Source: Cenococcum geophilum 1.58
Taxonomy: Eukaryota > Ascomycota > Dothideomycetes > Gloniales > Gloniaceae
NCBI GenBank assembly: GCA_001692895.1
Contig: KV748195.1
Coordinates: forward strand, 744,001-808,000
Direction: 5' to 3'
DNA length: 64,000 bases
The notes under the pieces were generated by a model. That model worked only from the letters and a program-made list of their open reading frames with translations. It was not told where the DNA came from and did not search any database. Positions 10,270 through 22,299 of this stretch are shown here, piece after piece. Positions within the stretch are counted from its first letter, which is position 1; every line of letters begins with the position of its first letter. The translations under genes were made by a program, and so were the position numbers.

Positions 10270-12799
10270 GTTCTTATCTTTATACTCTTCTAGTAGCTTA
10301 TTATCTTTATTATGCTAGCATTTCATCCATTTATCTAGGTACTTTAGCGGTCCCGGTTTATTAGGGTAACGGCTATAGAATTTTTAAAGCTTATAGGGAC
10401 TACTAATAAAGTTCCATATAGGGTACCAAGTAGGATCTAGGTCATAGCCTTTCCAACTAACGCGGTACTTTAGCGTTTTCCTTACTAGCTTATAGGCCAG
10501 TATTTCTTTAATTTTCTATTTATTATTGCCACTAACTTAAATCGGTAGGGGGGGTTCGTTCTTTTATCTAGGTAATAAGTTGTTTGCAGCCTTTTGTAGC
10601 TTATCCGGCAAGAAAATAGGGTAAACCTTAATTAAATCTAGGAGCTCTACTTTATATAAGTTACCTATTTTCTTAAGGACCTTATACGGTCCTACCATCT
10701 AATAATTAAGCTTATGGCTAGGCCGTTCCATCTTCTAGTTTTTTGTTATAACCCAAACTATATCACCTACAGTAAAGTCGGGCTCGCGCCTATACTTATT
10801 TGCCTGCTATTTTATTAATTTTTAGGCCTTTTCTAGGTTCATATAGGCTACCGTCTAGGCTTCCTCTAAGCGCTTAGCGTACTGCTAGGCTTCCTTATAA
10901 GACAGTTTCTCGCGTACAGTCTATGGTCCTTCTAGCCTATTCTAGTTAAAGCTTATTCGGGGTAGATACCCTATTTCTAGTTAGATAGGTGCAAATCCCG
11001 TAGAGTTATAGAGTAGGGTCGCCTGGGTATAGTCTATTAGAGGTAGTAGTTCGCCCTAGTTATCTTAGAAGTAGTTAATAAAGGGCCGGAGTCTCTAGTC
11101 TAAGTATTAATTTATAATCTCCGTCTAACTATTTATCTAGGGGTAGTACGCCGTAAAAAGCTTTAGCCTAATTCCTAAGATTTGGGTAAACTTGTTCCAG
11201 AAAGCCGATATAAACTACGGTCCGCGGTCTAATATAATAGTATCTAGTAGTCCGTAAATTTAGTAGATATAATAGATATATAGTCGGGCCGCCCCTTTAG
11301 TATTAATATTCTTATAATAGGGGATTAAGAAAGGGCGTTTGCTAAAACAGTTAACTAAGATTATAACTATATCGTACCCGTTACGGTCTACTAGTAGTTT
11401 ATAAAAGTCTATAGAGATATACTGCTAGGGGCGCTCTAGTATTAGGAGTGGCTTTAATAGTCCTAAAGTCTTATCTCGTAGAATTGTAGACCTACAGTAG
11501 TTATTGCAGTTCCTTATATAACGGTCAATATCCGTAACCATTCTGGGCCAGTAGTAACGGTTACTAATAATCTTATAGGTCTTATTTTTTCTAGGGTAGG
11601 CCGTAGAGACCTAGGTATATGCTTTGGTAATAAGCCAGGTTCGTAAGTTCTTTTCTTTTACTACTACTAGCTGTTCCCGGTGCTTAAGTAGTCCATTTTT
11701 AAGGGACCATAGGCTAGTAACATCCTTTGCCTTTTCGTGGTACTCCTATAAAGAAGGGTCCGTACGGTTTGCTTACAATAGTTTATTAATAAGGTTAAAT
11801 TCCGTAGGGTCGATAGGACATATCTCGGCGCTTAAAAATTTAGTACTTAGTTCTTCCCGTATCTAAGGGTTAAGGTGCTTTAGTTATAGTAGCGTCTAGG
11901 TCCGTAATAAGACCTTTACGGCCATCTGGTTATCTAGGTCCTATTTACGCCTTATAAAAGCGTCCGCACAGTTAGTGGCGCTTAGCCTATATATAATTAG
12001 GAAGTTAAATTAAGATAAGATATCCGCCTAGCGCGCCTACCGGGCTATAAGGGCTTTTATTATTATAAAATATTCTAAGGCCTTATAATCTAAAACTACT
12101 TAGATAGGTTCGGGGGTCCCTTCTAGCTATACTCGCCAGTGCTAAAAGCTATAGATAATAGCCAACATTTCTTTATTATAAATTGGGTAGTTTAGCTTAG
12201 CATCTACTATAGTCTTTAAGTAGTAAGCAATAGGGTGCTATTCCCTATCCGTCTGCTTCTGGGAATAAACGCCAGCAATAACACTATCTAAGGCATCCGT
12301 TTTTAGCATTAAGGGCCATTCTAAGTTAAAGTGGGTGAGTAAAGGAGCGGAGACCAGCCGTTTCTTAAGTTTATTAAAAGCCTGCCTATATGCGGTGTTG
12401 AAGTAGAAGGGCTAGTCCTTTATTATAAGGCGGCTAAGGGGCTAAGCAATCCTACTGTAGTTTTTAATAAAGCGTCGGTAGAAGTTATAGAAGCCTAGAA
12501 ATGACTATATCCCTTTTATAATCCGTAGTAGTTCCTATTAATTAATTACGGCCGTCTTTTCCGGGTCTGCTTTAATTCCGTCCGTACTAATAATAAACCT
12601 TAAGTACTTTATTTACTTTATACTAAACTCCAACTTCTTAATATTGGCCTAGAGGCTAGTATTATGGAGCCGTTGTAGGACTTTATAGACGTACTCCTTA
12701 TATTCTAACTTGTTTTTGGAGTAAATTATAATATTATCTAGGTAGGCTGTATAGAAGTCGTTAAGGTAGTTAAAGAGTACATCGTTTATATATCGTTAG
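10270..12799 (-). pseudogene. E1 pol 3' part: RT C-terminus, RNase H, integrase, chromodomain
   Basis: Minus-strand frame with scattered stops. The RT catalytic box reads YLDN (from YLDD) at about 12.73 kb. The chromodomain at 10.50-10.30 kb reads KYRVSWKGYDLDPTWYP followed by a Pro-Gly-Pro and Leu-rich tail, typical of chromovirus integrase C-termini. RNase H and integrase lie between but are too eroded for exact limits. Confidence 0.78.
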
Positions 12800-12810
12800 T
12801 ACGTAGTAGG

Positions 12811-14318
12811 TTTTTTTTTAGTTTTTTTTTATATCCATTGTATTATACTACGTACAATACTGCGCATGCAGCCTCTAGGCTATGGCGCTATAGTTCTATA
12901 TACATGAATCCTTTCTAGGCAGCTTAACATATACTAGTAGCTAAGTGGACACTCTGGCCCGTTTTAAATACTAGGGGGAGCTCCTAGCCTATTAGTGTCT
13001 TGTCCTGGTATTTTGCTTACTACTGTTTAGTTTATACCAAAATCGCACTAAAGAAATCCTAGCTCTTTTATCTATTTCTGCCGTATTCTGCCGTTCCTAG
13101 AGTAGAAAAAGCGCTCTAAAAGATAGATTTTTTTTTCTATAGTTTTGCATATAAGAATAAGAGAAACAATATAGCTTACTAGCTTGAAAGTAGCTACCAA
13201 TTACCCCTAAGCGACCTTTTTATTCTGTACCTATTTTCCCCTTCTTACTAAAGAAATAGGTAGGGAATTAGTAATTTAATAGCTACTCTCCCCAAAAGTA
13301 GGCTATTAATGGTATTTTATAAGGCGAACCTCGTTATATAAACCCACTCCCATAGGAAATTTTTCACGAGGTTGTCTGTATAGGGTATAAACACCAATTC
13401 GCCTTATACACCTTATATTTAACGTGCTAATGGTAACACGGGCCGGTCCCCTCCCCTATCCCTACTATAGCTACCCTAGCAGTGCATCGTCTGCGGTACG
13501 CCTACGGTGGCGCCCTACGGTTACGCCTGCGGTCCTCTATAGTTTGATTGCCTATAGCGCGACAGCCGTAAGACCGGTTGCAAGTAGAGGTCGTCTACAG
13601 TATAACGGCTGTAGACTGGTTGTAGAAGGTCGTCTGCTCTGCAGCAGACTGGTTGTAGAGGAGGTCGTCTGCCCTGCGGCAGACTGGTTGTAGAGGAGGT
13701 CGTCTGCCCTGCGGCAGACAGTTGTAGAGGAGGTCGTCTGCCCTGCGGCAGACAGTTGTAGAAGGAGGTCGTCTGCCCTGCGGCAGACTGGTGTGTAGAA
13801 GAGGTCGTCTGCCCTGCGGCAGACTGGTTGTAGAGGTCGTCTGCCCTGCGGCAGACAGTTGTAGAGGAGGCGCCGTCTGCCCTGCGGCAGACAGTTATAG
13901 AGGAGGCCGTCTGCCTGCGGCAGACAGTTATAGAGGAGCGTCTGCCCTGCGGCAGACAGTTGTAGAAGAGGTCGTCTGCCCTGCGGCAGACAGTTGTAGA
14001 AGAGGTCGTCTGCCCTGCGGCAGACTAGTTGTAGAAGAGGTCGTCTGCCCTGCGCAAGACTAGTTGTAGAAGAGGTCGTCTGCCCTGCGGTAGACTGTTA
14101 TAGAAGAGGTCGTCTGCCCTGCGGCAGACTAGTTGTAGAGGGGGTCGTCTGCTCTGCGGCAGACTGGTTGTAGAGGAGGTCGTCTGCTCTGTGGCAGACT
14201 GGTTATGGTGGAATCGTTGGTTGTGGTGGCTAGCGTCGTGGTGACGTGTCTTTAGGGGGTATACAACCGGCGGCGCCCTTGCGACGACGGACGGAGGAGC
14301 AAAGGGGAGGCGACGGAC
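12811..14318 (-). mobile_element. Poly(A)-tailed retroposon carrying a palindromic minisatellite
   Basis: A 1508-bp insertion in E1 RT flanked by an 11-bp duplication: TACGTAGTAGG (12800-12810) and TACGTAGCAGG (14319-14329), one C/T difference. It starts with T-runs (12811-12819 and 12822-12830), i.e. a poly(A) tail on the minus strand, so it moved by target-primed reverse transcription. No RT, EN or pol III promoter box is evident. The middle carries an inverted pair ATAAGGCGAA / TTCGCCTTAT near 13,320 and 13,403. About 600 bp is the palindromic minisatellite. The host cell RT source is unknown. Confidence 0.72.
13588..14205. repeat. GC-rich 34-36 bp minisatellite with hairpin core, about 18 units
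   Basis: Each unit holds the palindrome GTCTGCCCTGCGGCAGAC (7-bp stem, CTGC loop) followed by a TGGTTGTAGAGGAG-like spacer. Unit length varies from about 32 to 37 bp. It keeps many CA and CG dinucleotides in a heavily CA-depleted neighbourhood. Open frames across it (13424-13693 and 13791-14063) are repeat artefacts. Confidence 0.92.
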
Positions 14319-14329
14319 TACGTAGCAGG

Positions 14330-16950
14330 TCCGTTAGTTAGTCTAAAGGGGAGTACTTTATATTTATATAATCCGTATTAAGTCTAAAATATAGTAAGGT
14401 CTACAGATCCGGGGTTTATTCTGATTCGGTAGAAGGCCTAACGGATATTAAGCTTTGTGAATACCTTAGCTCTATTTATTCGGGCTAGCGTCTTATCCAG
14501 TAAGGGCAGTGGATAACGGTCTTTGCGGGTTATATTGTTAAGCTTATAGTAGTTAATATAGAAACAAAGTCCTCTATTTAGCTTTTTTATAAAGAGAATA
14601 GGGGAGGCAAATAGGGCCTAACTAGGCTCAATAAACCCCTTTATTAGGTTGTCCACAATGTACTACTTAGTGGCCTATAATTCGGCAATAGATTGTTCAC
14701 AAAGGGGGGTATAGCCGAGGACGTTTTCCTTATCTGGTTTAATCTCAATCTTATAATTATACGGTTAGTAGGGTAGGAGCATATCGGATACTGCCTTAGA
14801 GAATATGTCCTTAAACTCTCGGTATTAATAGGGTAGTTTCTATTCTACTAGCTCCTTATCCATAAGCTTATTCTCCTCTTAGGCCAGGGTCTCTTTTTCT
14901 TTAATTATTTAATCAATTTTATATAAGCTAGTTATAAAGGCAATGGTATCCAGCTAAACTAAGTTCCGGTAGAATCCTACAGCGCTAATACAGCAGATAT
15001 TAACTGGTGGGAGGTCCATAGGTTTCTTTACAAATATTTATTAAGCCGTATTTTGCGGTATAAGGTTTGTAATCTTCCTTAGCTCGCGTTCTATTTTCCA
15101 TAAGTCATCCTTCCGGTCTATTAGTTTAGTATACCGTCTAATATTCCTAGCCTTCTATTGTGGCTGCGTAGGGCCTAGGTTCTCTACCGGGGACTTAGGT
15201 AGGTCACTATCGACTTCCTAAGTCTATGGTGTAGGTGGCGTGATATAAATAGCCTGGGGGCGGCGTAATATACGGATCTGTTGCGGGTTAAGCTGTATAT
15301 CCTTCTTAAAGGCCTAGTCTCTACATATAGCATCGGCCTAGTAAACAGTATCAATCTAGGGTTATACTAGGTTTTCTATTATAATGCTAATTTCTTTTAT
15401 AAAAGAAGGGGTCAAGGGTAAGGTTTTGGGTTAGATAAGCCGTCTGCTTTATATATTAAGCTATAAGCCTAAATAGGCTAGCTATTTTCTCCTTAAGATT
15501 ATATTATAGCTTCCAAGGTCCGTAATTAGGAAGGGAACGTTATACTACCTTCGCCTATTAATACGGAGGTATATTCGCAAAATACTTATAATAGGTTGCC
15601 CTACCCGTCCGTTATACCCGCGAATAGGAATTAGTTTAGGCAGGTTCTCTATAAGTATATTAAGAAAGTCAGCTAGCTTTACGGCACACTAAGTGTTAAT
15701 TAGGGTAAAGGTATTTGCTCTAGAGTTAGCTAAGGCAGAGGTTAAAACTTAATATCTATTACGGAATAAAGTATAAGGGATAGTACAGCTTCTTTTACTA
15801 ACTAGCCAACCTAGATCAATATGTGATATATTAATCCCTTTTAACCCTAGAGAGGAGTCTTTCTCTAGGGTTCCTCTTTTTCTAACTCTATACTATCCTC
15901 CTAGATTAATAAAACCTTATCCGCTTTTGCCTTTATTAGGCAGTTCCTTACAAAATAGCCCTTTTAACCGCATAAAAAGTAAGCCCCTTAATTGCTAAGG
16001 GCCTGTATATGGGGGTCGCTGTAAGTAGGCCGAGTAAGCGCTTAGCCCGCGGTAGGGCTAGCTATACGGCCAGTTGCTAGGTTAGCGGCTAGCGTAGTAG
16101 GCGTTGCGGGTTGTACTAGGGTATTACGGGCTGTTCTTATATTACTTATAACTTAATTTAGGGGATTCCTAGCCTTTATCCGGTTAGCTCGTGCCTTAAT
16201 TTAATGGAGGCCTTAGTTAATAGCCAGGTAATAGTCCGTAAGTTCTTTTAACGTCTATATAGTAGTAAAAGCTAGTAGTACGGCCCGCTGTAGGTCTAGG
16301 GTAAGCTTATTAAAGAGGTCTAGAAGTAGGTCTTCCTAGAGAATCTAAGCTTATCTAGCTAGGTATAAGAAGCAGGTCTAGAAGGCCGAAAAGGTCTCCG
16401 TTATTTTTATGTTTAGACTTTTATAGCTAAGGCGGGCGTTCTATACCCTAAAAGGGTCCTCATAGATAGAAGATAGGTAGTTAATCATTTCTTCTTTAGA
16501 GAGGAAGGGCTCTGCCGAGTCTTAGGCGTATCGCGGACGTAGATATATCTATACGTTTCCGCCGGTACGGCCAAAAACGTAGGCCATTTTAGCTTAAGTA
16601 GTAGGGAAGTAGTCCGCATTAACTTTAAGCTTATCCTATAATTAAAGCTTCCAATTATTAAATATAGGGTCGGCTCCGTCTATAAGTAATAGGGGGTCTA
16701 TAACCTTTACGGACCGCAATAATCCTAATACTATACGTTGGGCTAGGGCCTTAAGGACTGTAGCAAGTCTATTTAATAGGTCCTCACTAGATATAGGGGT
16801 GCTTCTAGTTTTAAGCAGTTCTCGTAGCCGTTTAATTTCAGCATTAGCTGCTGCGAGCTCTGATTAAGGGGTTAAGACATTAATTATTTCTTTATCTAAG
16901 GCGTTTGCGGGTCCTACAGCTGCTTTACCTACTGCTATGTTTCATAGCAT
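14330..16950 (-). pseudogene. E1 gag, protease and RT N-terminus
   Basis: A retropepsin-like segment at about 15.75-15.45 kb reads CAVKLADF ... RGYNGRVGQP ... VPFLITDLGSYNIILRR. The catalytic Asp-Thr-Gly is replaced by Asn-Thr-stop. A Cys/His-rich zinc-knuckle remnant lies near 15.95 kb, with gag upstream. RT begins near 14.8 kb and is cut at 14,330 by the retroposon insertion. Confidence 0.72.
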
Positions 16951-17174
16951 AGTATTAGGGTGTTAGGTAATTCTGGGTAATTTCTTTAGGGGTTCTAGTC
17001 TGTGCGTGTCTTATAGGTCCTTTCCTTAGGGTTCTATTCTTTTCCTTTAGGTTCTGTCCTTGTGGTCCTAATAATATCCTTAGGGTCCTATTCTATGTCC
17101 TTGTCCTATTCGTAGTCCTATAAATATATTTAAGTTCCTTCTTAGGAAGAAAGGGTGGTTTAAGCTTTAGATAA

Positions 17175-17399
17175 TATTAGCGACTTAATTAATTAAGGCA
17201 TGAGCACGGTATAAGGGACGTGCGAGCCTATACAATTAGATTGTCTATAAACGAGAATCTAAAGCTAAAGAAAAGGAAAGGAAAGGATAAGTAGCAACGC
17301 GAGGAGTTATATACGATCCCTAGTCACGTAAGAGTCACGTGAGCCCTGCGTCTACCATAACGTCTACCATAGCTGCCGCTTTCTGCCAGTGCCGTAACA
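17175..17399 (-). repeat. 5' LTR of Gypsy E1
   Basis: 225 bp, TATTAG...GTAACA (TG end mutated to TA), matching 9982-10206. The flanking GGAGG at 17400-17404 pairs with GGAGG at 9977-9981. Confidence 0.92.
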
Positions 17400-17404
17400 G
17401 GAGG

Positions 17405-20400
17405 TGTCTCTTCTCTAAGGCGGAGTAATACCGTATGCTCTAATTTCTAGAGAAGGCTGTACTATTTAAACTTTAATGGGGCGGATCTCCGTAGTTGTTA
17501 AATCTTATAGTATAATGGCAATCCCTTAATTTAGTTTAGAGAGGACTTAACCGCCTAGTAGAGCGATATTTTAATTAATGGGATATATATCTCTACTTTT
17601 AGTTTAGCCTTAGCGGTAGTTCTAAAAGCTCCTATTATAAGGCAAAGTGCTCTATACTAAATTTATAATAGAACTCGGTGGATATTCTTTATTTTATTTA
17701 TAAAACTACGCCCTCCGTCTAGTATATACTAGTAGGAGGCTGCATAAAGTATATATGGTATAACTATAGCTATATAGAGTTGGCGTATATATCTGGTTGT
17801 AATACCCTATATAGATCCTATAATGCCCAAAAGGTATATAAGTTAGCTTATAGATCTTTCCGCCATATAGTCTAGGTGCGCTTTCCCTATTAGCTTATTA
17901 TCTAATATAACGCCAAGGTATCTAGCTTTTGTTATTAGTTATACTATTTAAGTTCTTCCGTCTTTTAATATAAGCGCTAGCGGATGCTTATGTTTCTCTT
18001 CTAAAGCCTTCTTCCTAGGCTATATAAAGTAGATAAGTTTGTACTTTTATAGTGCGAATACCGAGGCGTGTCTATATGCCCACTTCTCTACTCTCTTATA
18101 CAGCATTAACAGCGCCTTTGTTGTCTCTTCCATATTTCTCCCGTTTACCATTATACTTATATTATCAATATACCCTATAACTAGGCCGTGCCTTAGTCCG
18201 TCTTTATTTATAGCAATATCCAAGAGATTAGCGTTGTAGAAAAGGTACAATATTGGCGATATTGGTAAGCCTTAGGGAATTCCTATTGGCATAGGGAATC
18301 TTTCTAATGTTCCTTCTGGTAGTTTAATACATATAGACCTTCCTATAAGGAAGCTTTGGATCTATTTAACCATTAGTATAGAGATTCTTCGTTTCCGTAG
18401 GCAGTAAATGAGCCTCCGGTGTAATACGTTATTAAATACTTTGCTTATATTAAGTATAAGCAGGCTTACTATATCTTCGTTACCCGTTTGCTATATAGCG
18501 TATATCTTCTCTAGAAGGAGATATACCGCGTGTTTATAACTAGCTGCTGCTCTTCTACCTATATAGGTGCATGGTAGGAGGCTATAGGTGTCCGCTATAA
18601 AGAGCATCCGTTTTATAAGCACTTTATCCATAACCTTACCTACTATATTTAGTAAAGCTATTAGTCTATACATCTTAGGGTCCTTAAAGTCTCCTTTTTT
18701 TAGTTTTCTCAGTGCTATAGTAAATAATCTTCAAAAATGTGTAGGGCAGTATCCTACCATAAGGTATTAGTTAAATAGTTAGGTTAGTAGTTTTTTAGTT
18801 CTTTTATAGCCTCGTAAAGTATGCGACTTAGGAGTTAGTCCTCCTTTAGTGCTTTATTAGGGCTGGTTATTTTAATAGCTTATTTTACCTCCTAAGTTTT
18901 AATATCTGGAACCTATAAGGGGTTCGGGTATTGGTAGTTATATAGGTCTTTTAGATCTGCTAGTAGTGATATTAGAAAGAAGGAGGCCTTAAGGGCTATT
19001 ATATTCCCTTCTATAGTACGTTATAGGGTACCTATTACGTCTCTAATATCCGGCGTAAATGTAGTTCTTATAATATTCTATTTTCGGGCCTAAGTATATA
19101 AGGACTAAAGTCCTTTTATATCTTTAATCTTGCTTACTTTATTTCTATATTCTATTCTAGTTACTTTCTTAATAGCCTTATCCTTCTCTCGCCTTGCTAT
19201 TTGCAGTATAATATAGTTTTCTTTAATTAGGTATCTGTTAAACTGCCTATATACACATCGTTCCGCTTTAATAACTTATATATATTTATCCGTCTATTCT
19301 AGCTTAGATTGCGGGCTAAGCTTAGCTATTAGTATAGAGAGTTCCACGGCTTTAGTAAGAGTGTCTATAATTCTAATAATTGTTATATTAATTTAGTCTT
19401 ATAATAGAACTAGGGGCACTTCTGGAAGATCTTAGAGTATATTATAGAAGATTTCTTTATTTATCTTCTTAAAGAGTTACCTAGTTAGCTCCTCCTCTTA
19501 TTCCAATTAATATCCAAATACTATCTTTACTAGGAGGTGGTTAGAGCCCTTATTAAGCTCTTTATTAATTCTTATTTAGATTAGGTGGTCCGCTATATCT
19601 AAAGTAATAAAGCTAAGGTTAATTGTTGATGGGTTAATGCCTACTCCCTTAGCTGGCCTAGTAATAAGCCCTGGCTTAAAGCCTAACTTAAGCCTATTAT
19701 TTTCCGTTACTTTAATAAGGTATTCCGCCGCTATCCTATAGTTATACCTGGCTTTAGGTCCTCCCTATCTAGGGTAGTAAAGGTTAAAGTCTCCTATAAC
19801 TATAGTGCTGTAGTCTAATCCATTTATTTGTCTTAAAATATTATTTAGCTTTAGGAGTATGTATCCTCTTAGGAGGCCGTCCAACTAATCGTACGGTAGG
19901 AGGGGGTTTGGGTTATAGATATTAAATACGGTAATTATATACTGTTATTCTTTCCCTTAATTTGTAATTAATACTATAATAAGGTTACCACCATAGTCCG
20001 TAATATAGAGGTATTTAATTAGAATGCTTTTGTTAATAAAGAGATATATATATATCCCCTAGTAAGGTAGGTAATACAGGTAGAACCTATTACTAATTGA
20101 ATTTATTATTATTAGGAGGTCCCTTTCTAGTCTCTCGCTACGCTATACCTCCTAAATAGCAATTACGTTATACTACTAGGTCCGCTTATCTTGCAGGAGC
20201 TCCTATATTCTTATATAGCTCTTTCCTATATTATATTATAGAACCCTAATAGTGTAGATATCTAGGTCTTCCGTTATTATAAACGGCCGGATATATCTGT
20301 TTATAGTAGTATAGGTACTTTCCCTAAACTCTGTATGGAGTACTATAAGCTCCTACTAAGGTTAGAGCCCTTATCCTTAATTTCTGCTTATTTGTCTATA
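17405..20400 (-). pseudogene. LINE ORF2 remnant: endonuclease and reverse transcriptase
   Basis: Decayed ORF2. An apurinic-type endonuclease region lies at about 20.35-19.5 kb. RT blocks are clear at 18.67-18.49 kb (RMYRLIALLN, VGKVMDKVL, GRRAAASYKHAV) and 18.25-18.05 kb (DIAINKDGLRHGLVIGYIDN). These match Tad-type LINE RT. The 3' third, with RNase H, was separated by the Gypsy E1 insertion. Confidence 0.78.
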
Positions 20401-20699
20401 ATAATCTTAATTATTTCCCTTTCCTTCTCTTTCTCCTTTCTTAAGTTAGCTCTATTCCTACTCTTACTTTAGCTTATTATAGTATTATCTTTTAGCCTAT
20501 TCTTCCTACTCTTTGTACTAAGTTTTGCTTTAGTAATATTGCGGTTACTCCTTTTTATCCGTATTAGTAACGTGTCCCGTTCCAGGTTACTATTACCCAT
20601 CTTTCCTTCCTAGCTAGGCTTCCCGTTTAGGCTCCCTATCGGGCTTTATACTGCCCTTCTTTTATTACTCCTATCTATTGTTTCTGTTTTTATTCTGTT

Positions 20700-22120
20700 T
20701 ATTTAGTTTATTATATTTACCGTGCTTTCCGTTATCTATAGTAATAGAACTAGGAAGCTCTATTAGCTTAAACTTTAACTTCCCATCTCTAATAGTTTTG
20801 GTAATATGTATACTAGGTTTTTAGGCTAGTATAGGTTTATATAGAGTCTGGCTTTCGCTTCTTCTATATATACTATCTCCTTTCTATAAATAGAGTAGGC
20901 TGGTGACCAGGTGGTATACTTACCTTAGTAAAAATAGCACTTAACCTATTCTGCCTTGCAGTCTTTTATATTATAATCTTAAGCGGCGTATTATCCGTAT
21001 GTTTCTATTTCGCGATATTAGGTTCCTATATATCTATATTAGTAGTATTTAAAATATTATCTTACCTAGCAGGCGTGATTATATTTTTTAGTTCTCTTAT
21101 AAATGCTATCCTAGTAGAGGACCTTTGTGTGGATTATGGTGTTCGCGCCTAGTACAGTCTTAAATTCTAGCACTAGAGATATGTCTCTCTGTTTCTCCTT
21201 TAGAGGCTTTAGCTACCTTTAATTAATAATCTTATAGTTACCGAGTGCCCTATAGTTCTCTAGCTTAAACTTTCTAATTACAGCCTCCTTGTCTATGTTA
21301 GTAACGGACTATATTAGTACGCCGTGTGCTACTACTCCGTATATAGGTTTTATTACTTAAGAGCTCCTTTTTAGTATCCTTTCCTACTCGTCTCCGTATT
21401 TACGCAGGTTATTTACTTATGCTAGCGTCTTAGCGAATATAAGAACGTCTCCAGATCTAAGGATCTTTAACGCGTTAATCTGTGCCTTATTTACTAGAGC
21501 GTTACCCAATTTAAATAGCATGCGTTAATCTGTGCCTTATTTACTAGAGCGTTACCCAATTTAAATAGCATGTTATTTAGCTTCTCCTAAATAACTTTAT
21601 GCGGCTCTCTAAGGCTCTAAAGGACCTCCGTATTAGCCTTTTTGCTAAATTTAATAACTATATATCTATACTCTGATATGGCTAGAGTTGGGGTAACACT
21701 TATAGAGAGGCGTGACTGTACGGACGGGGGCGGTAGTGTGGCTGCAGTAACGTTCGCCTAGCTTTAAATGGCTGACTGTAGGCTTCTATTTTGTGCGGCA
21801 GGGGGGGTAGCTATCTCTTGGTTGTATTTGATATGTTTGACCGTGTTCTTAATAGCTTCTATTTAGCGTTTAAGACGCGTAAAGGTCTCTTTTAGTTTCT
21901 TTTCTGAGGGCTGTTTAAGGGCTGTTTTAATATATTTTAACACCAAATTAAAGAAGGGCTTATACACCCTATACGGAAGGGCCTTCCCGTCTACTTTTTC
22001 GTGCGGCGGAGTGCCGAATTCGAGGATTTTGGCGATTTTAACCGTGATGTTTTGACCGTGCGCGTTGTGGTTTAGATTAACGCGTCCTACTTTAGGCCAC
22101 TGACCCTTCTTTTCGGCCAT
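20700..22120 (-). pseudogene. LINE ORF1 (gag-like RNA-binding protein) remnant
   Basis: Starts at ATG 22,118-22,120 with an uninterrupted 85-codon N-terminus (begins MAEKKGQWPKVGRVNLN), then hits TAG. Downstream the frame continues with stops: a conserved block (SVTPTLAISEYR ... ALREPHKVIQ) near 21.7-21.6 kb and a Cys-rich tail near 20.95 kb that looks like a decayed zinc knuckle. The first 260 bp are much less mutated than the rest, which puts the RIP boundary inside ORF1. A 50-bp tandem duplication at 21,472-21,571 breaks the frame. Confidence 0.75.
21472..21571. repeat. 50-bp perfect tandem duplication in LINE ORF1
   Basis: Two adjacent identical 50-mers (21472-21521 and 21522-21571), each beginning GCGTTAATCTGTGCC. 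Fifty is not a multiple of three, so it shifts the already dead ORF1. Confidence 0.95.
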
Positions 22121-22299
22121 CTCTGGGTATCAGTCGATAGCCAGAGGGCTTGCAAGAAGAATGCAGCTTGATTTAAAACGCTAGGAGTTGTGGTTGTAGA
22201 GTTATTTCAAAAATTCAATTTTCGCAAAGATTCGTGTTCCGTTTAGGTTTTCCTATAAATCTCGCCAAAGTCTCTTAGACCAAGAAAACGATTACCGTC

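Larger units (their letters stand above)
9982..17399 (-). mobile_element. Gypsy chromovirus E1 (complete ends, minus strand, itself interrupted)
   Basis: Full element bounded by 225-bp LTRs (9982-10206 and 17175-17399) and a perfect 5-bp target duplication GGAGG (9977-9981 and 17400-17404). In minus-strand order: gag with a decayed zinc knuckle near 15.95 kb, retropepsin near 15.7 kb, RT with AYLDNIIIY near 12.73 kb, integrase, and a chromodomain near 10.45 kb (LKYRVSWKGYDLDPTWYP). A 1508-bp retroposon with a target duplication splits RT at 12,811-14,318. It is a different lineage from copies A/B/C and D. Inserted in the LINE, so younger than it. Confidence 0.93.
8613..22120 (-). mobile_element. 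Tad-like LINE (non-LTR retrotransposon), interrupted by Gypsy E1
   Basis: Minus-strand LINE running from ORF1 (start at 22,120) through an endonuclease and reverse transcriptase (about 20.4-17.4 kb) to an RNase H and 3' end (9981 to roughly 8.7 kb). The two halves are contiguous once the 9982-17399 insertion and one copy of GGAGG are removed. EN, RT and RNase H in this order with a separate gag-like ORF1 is typical of fungal Tad1-clade LINEs. RT still shows AIN(K/R)DGLRHG and YIDNISIMV, with the second Asp of the active site mutated to Asn. The 3' terminus is not precisely located. Confidence 0.85.

Noticed and set aside
13424-14063. Plus-strand frames with Arg/Gly/Leu repeats
   Set aside because: Translation of the 34-36 bp minisatellite; unit length is not constant, so the frame is not maintained.
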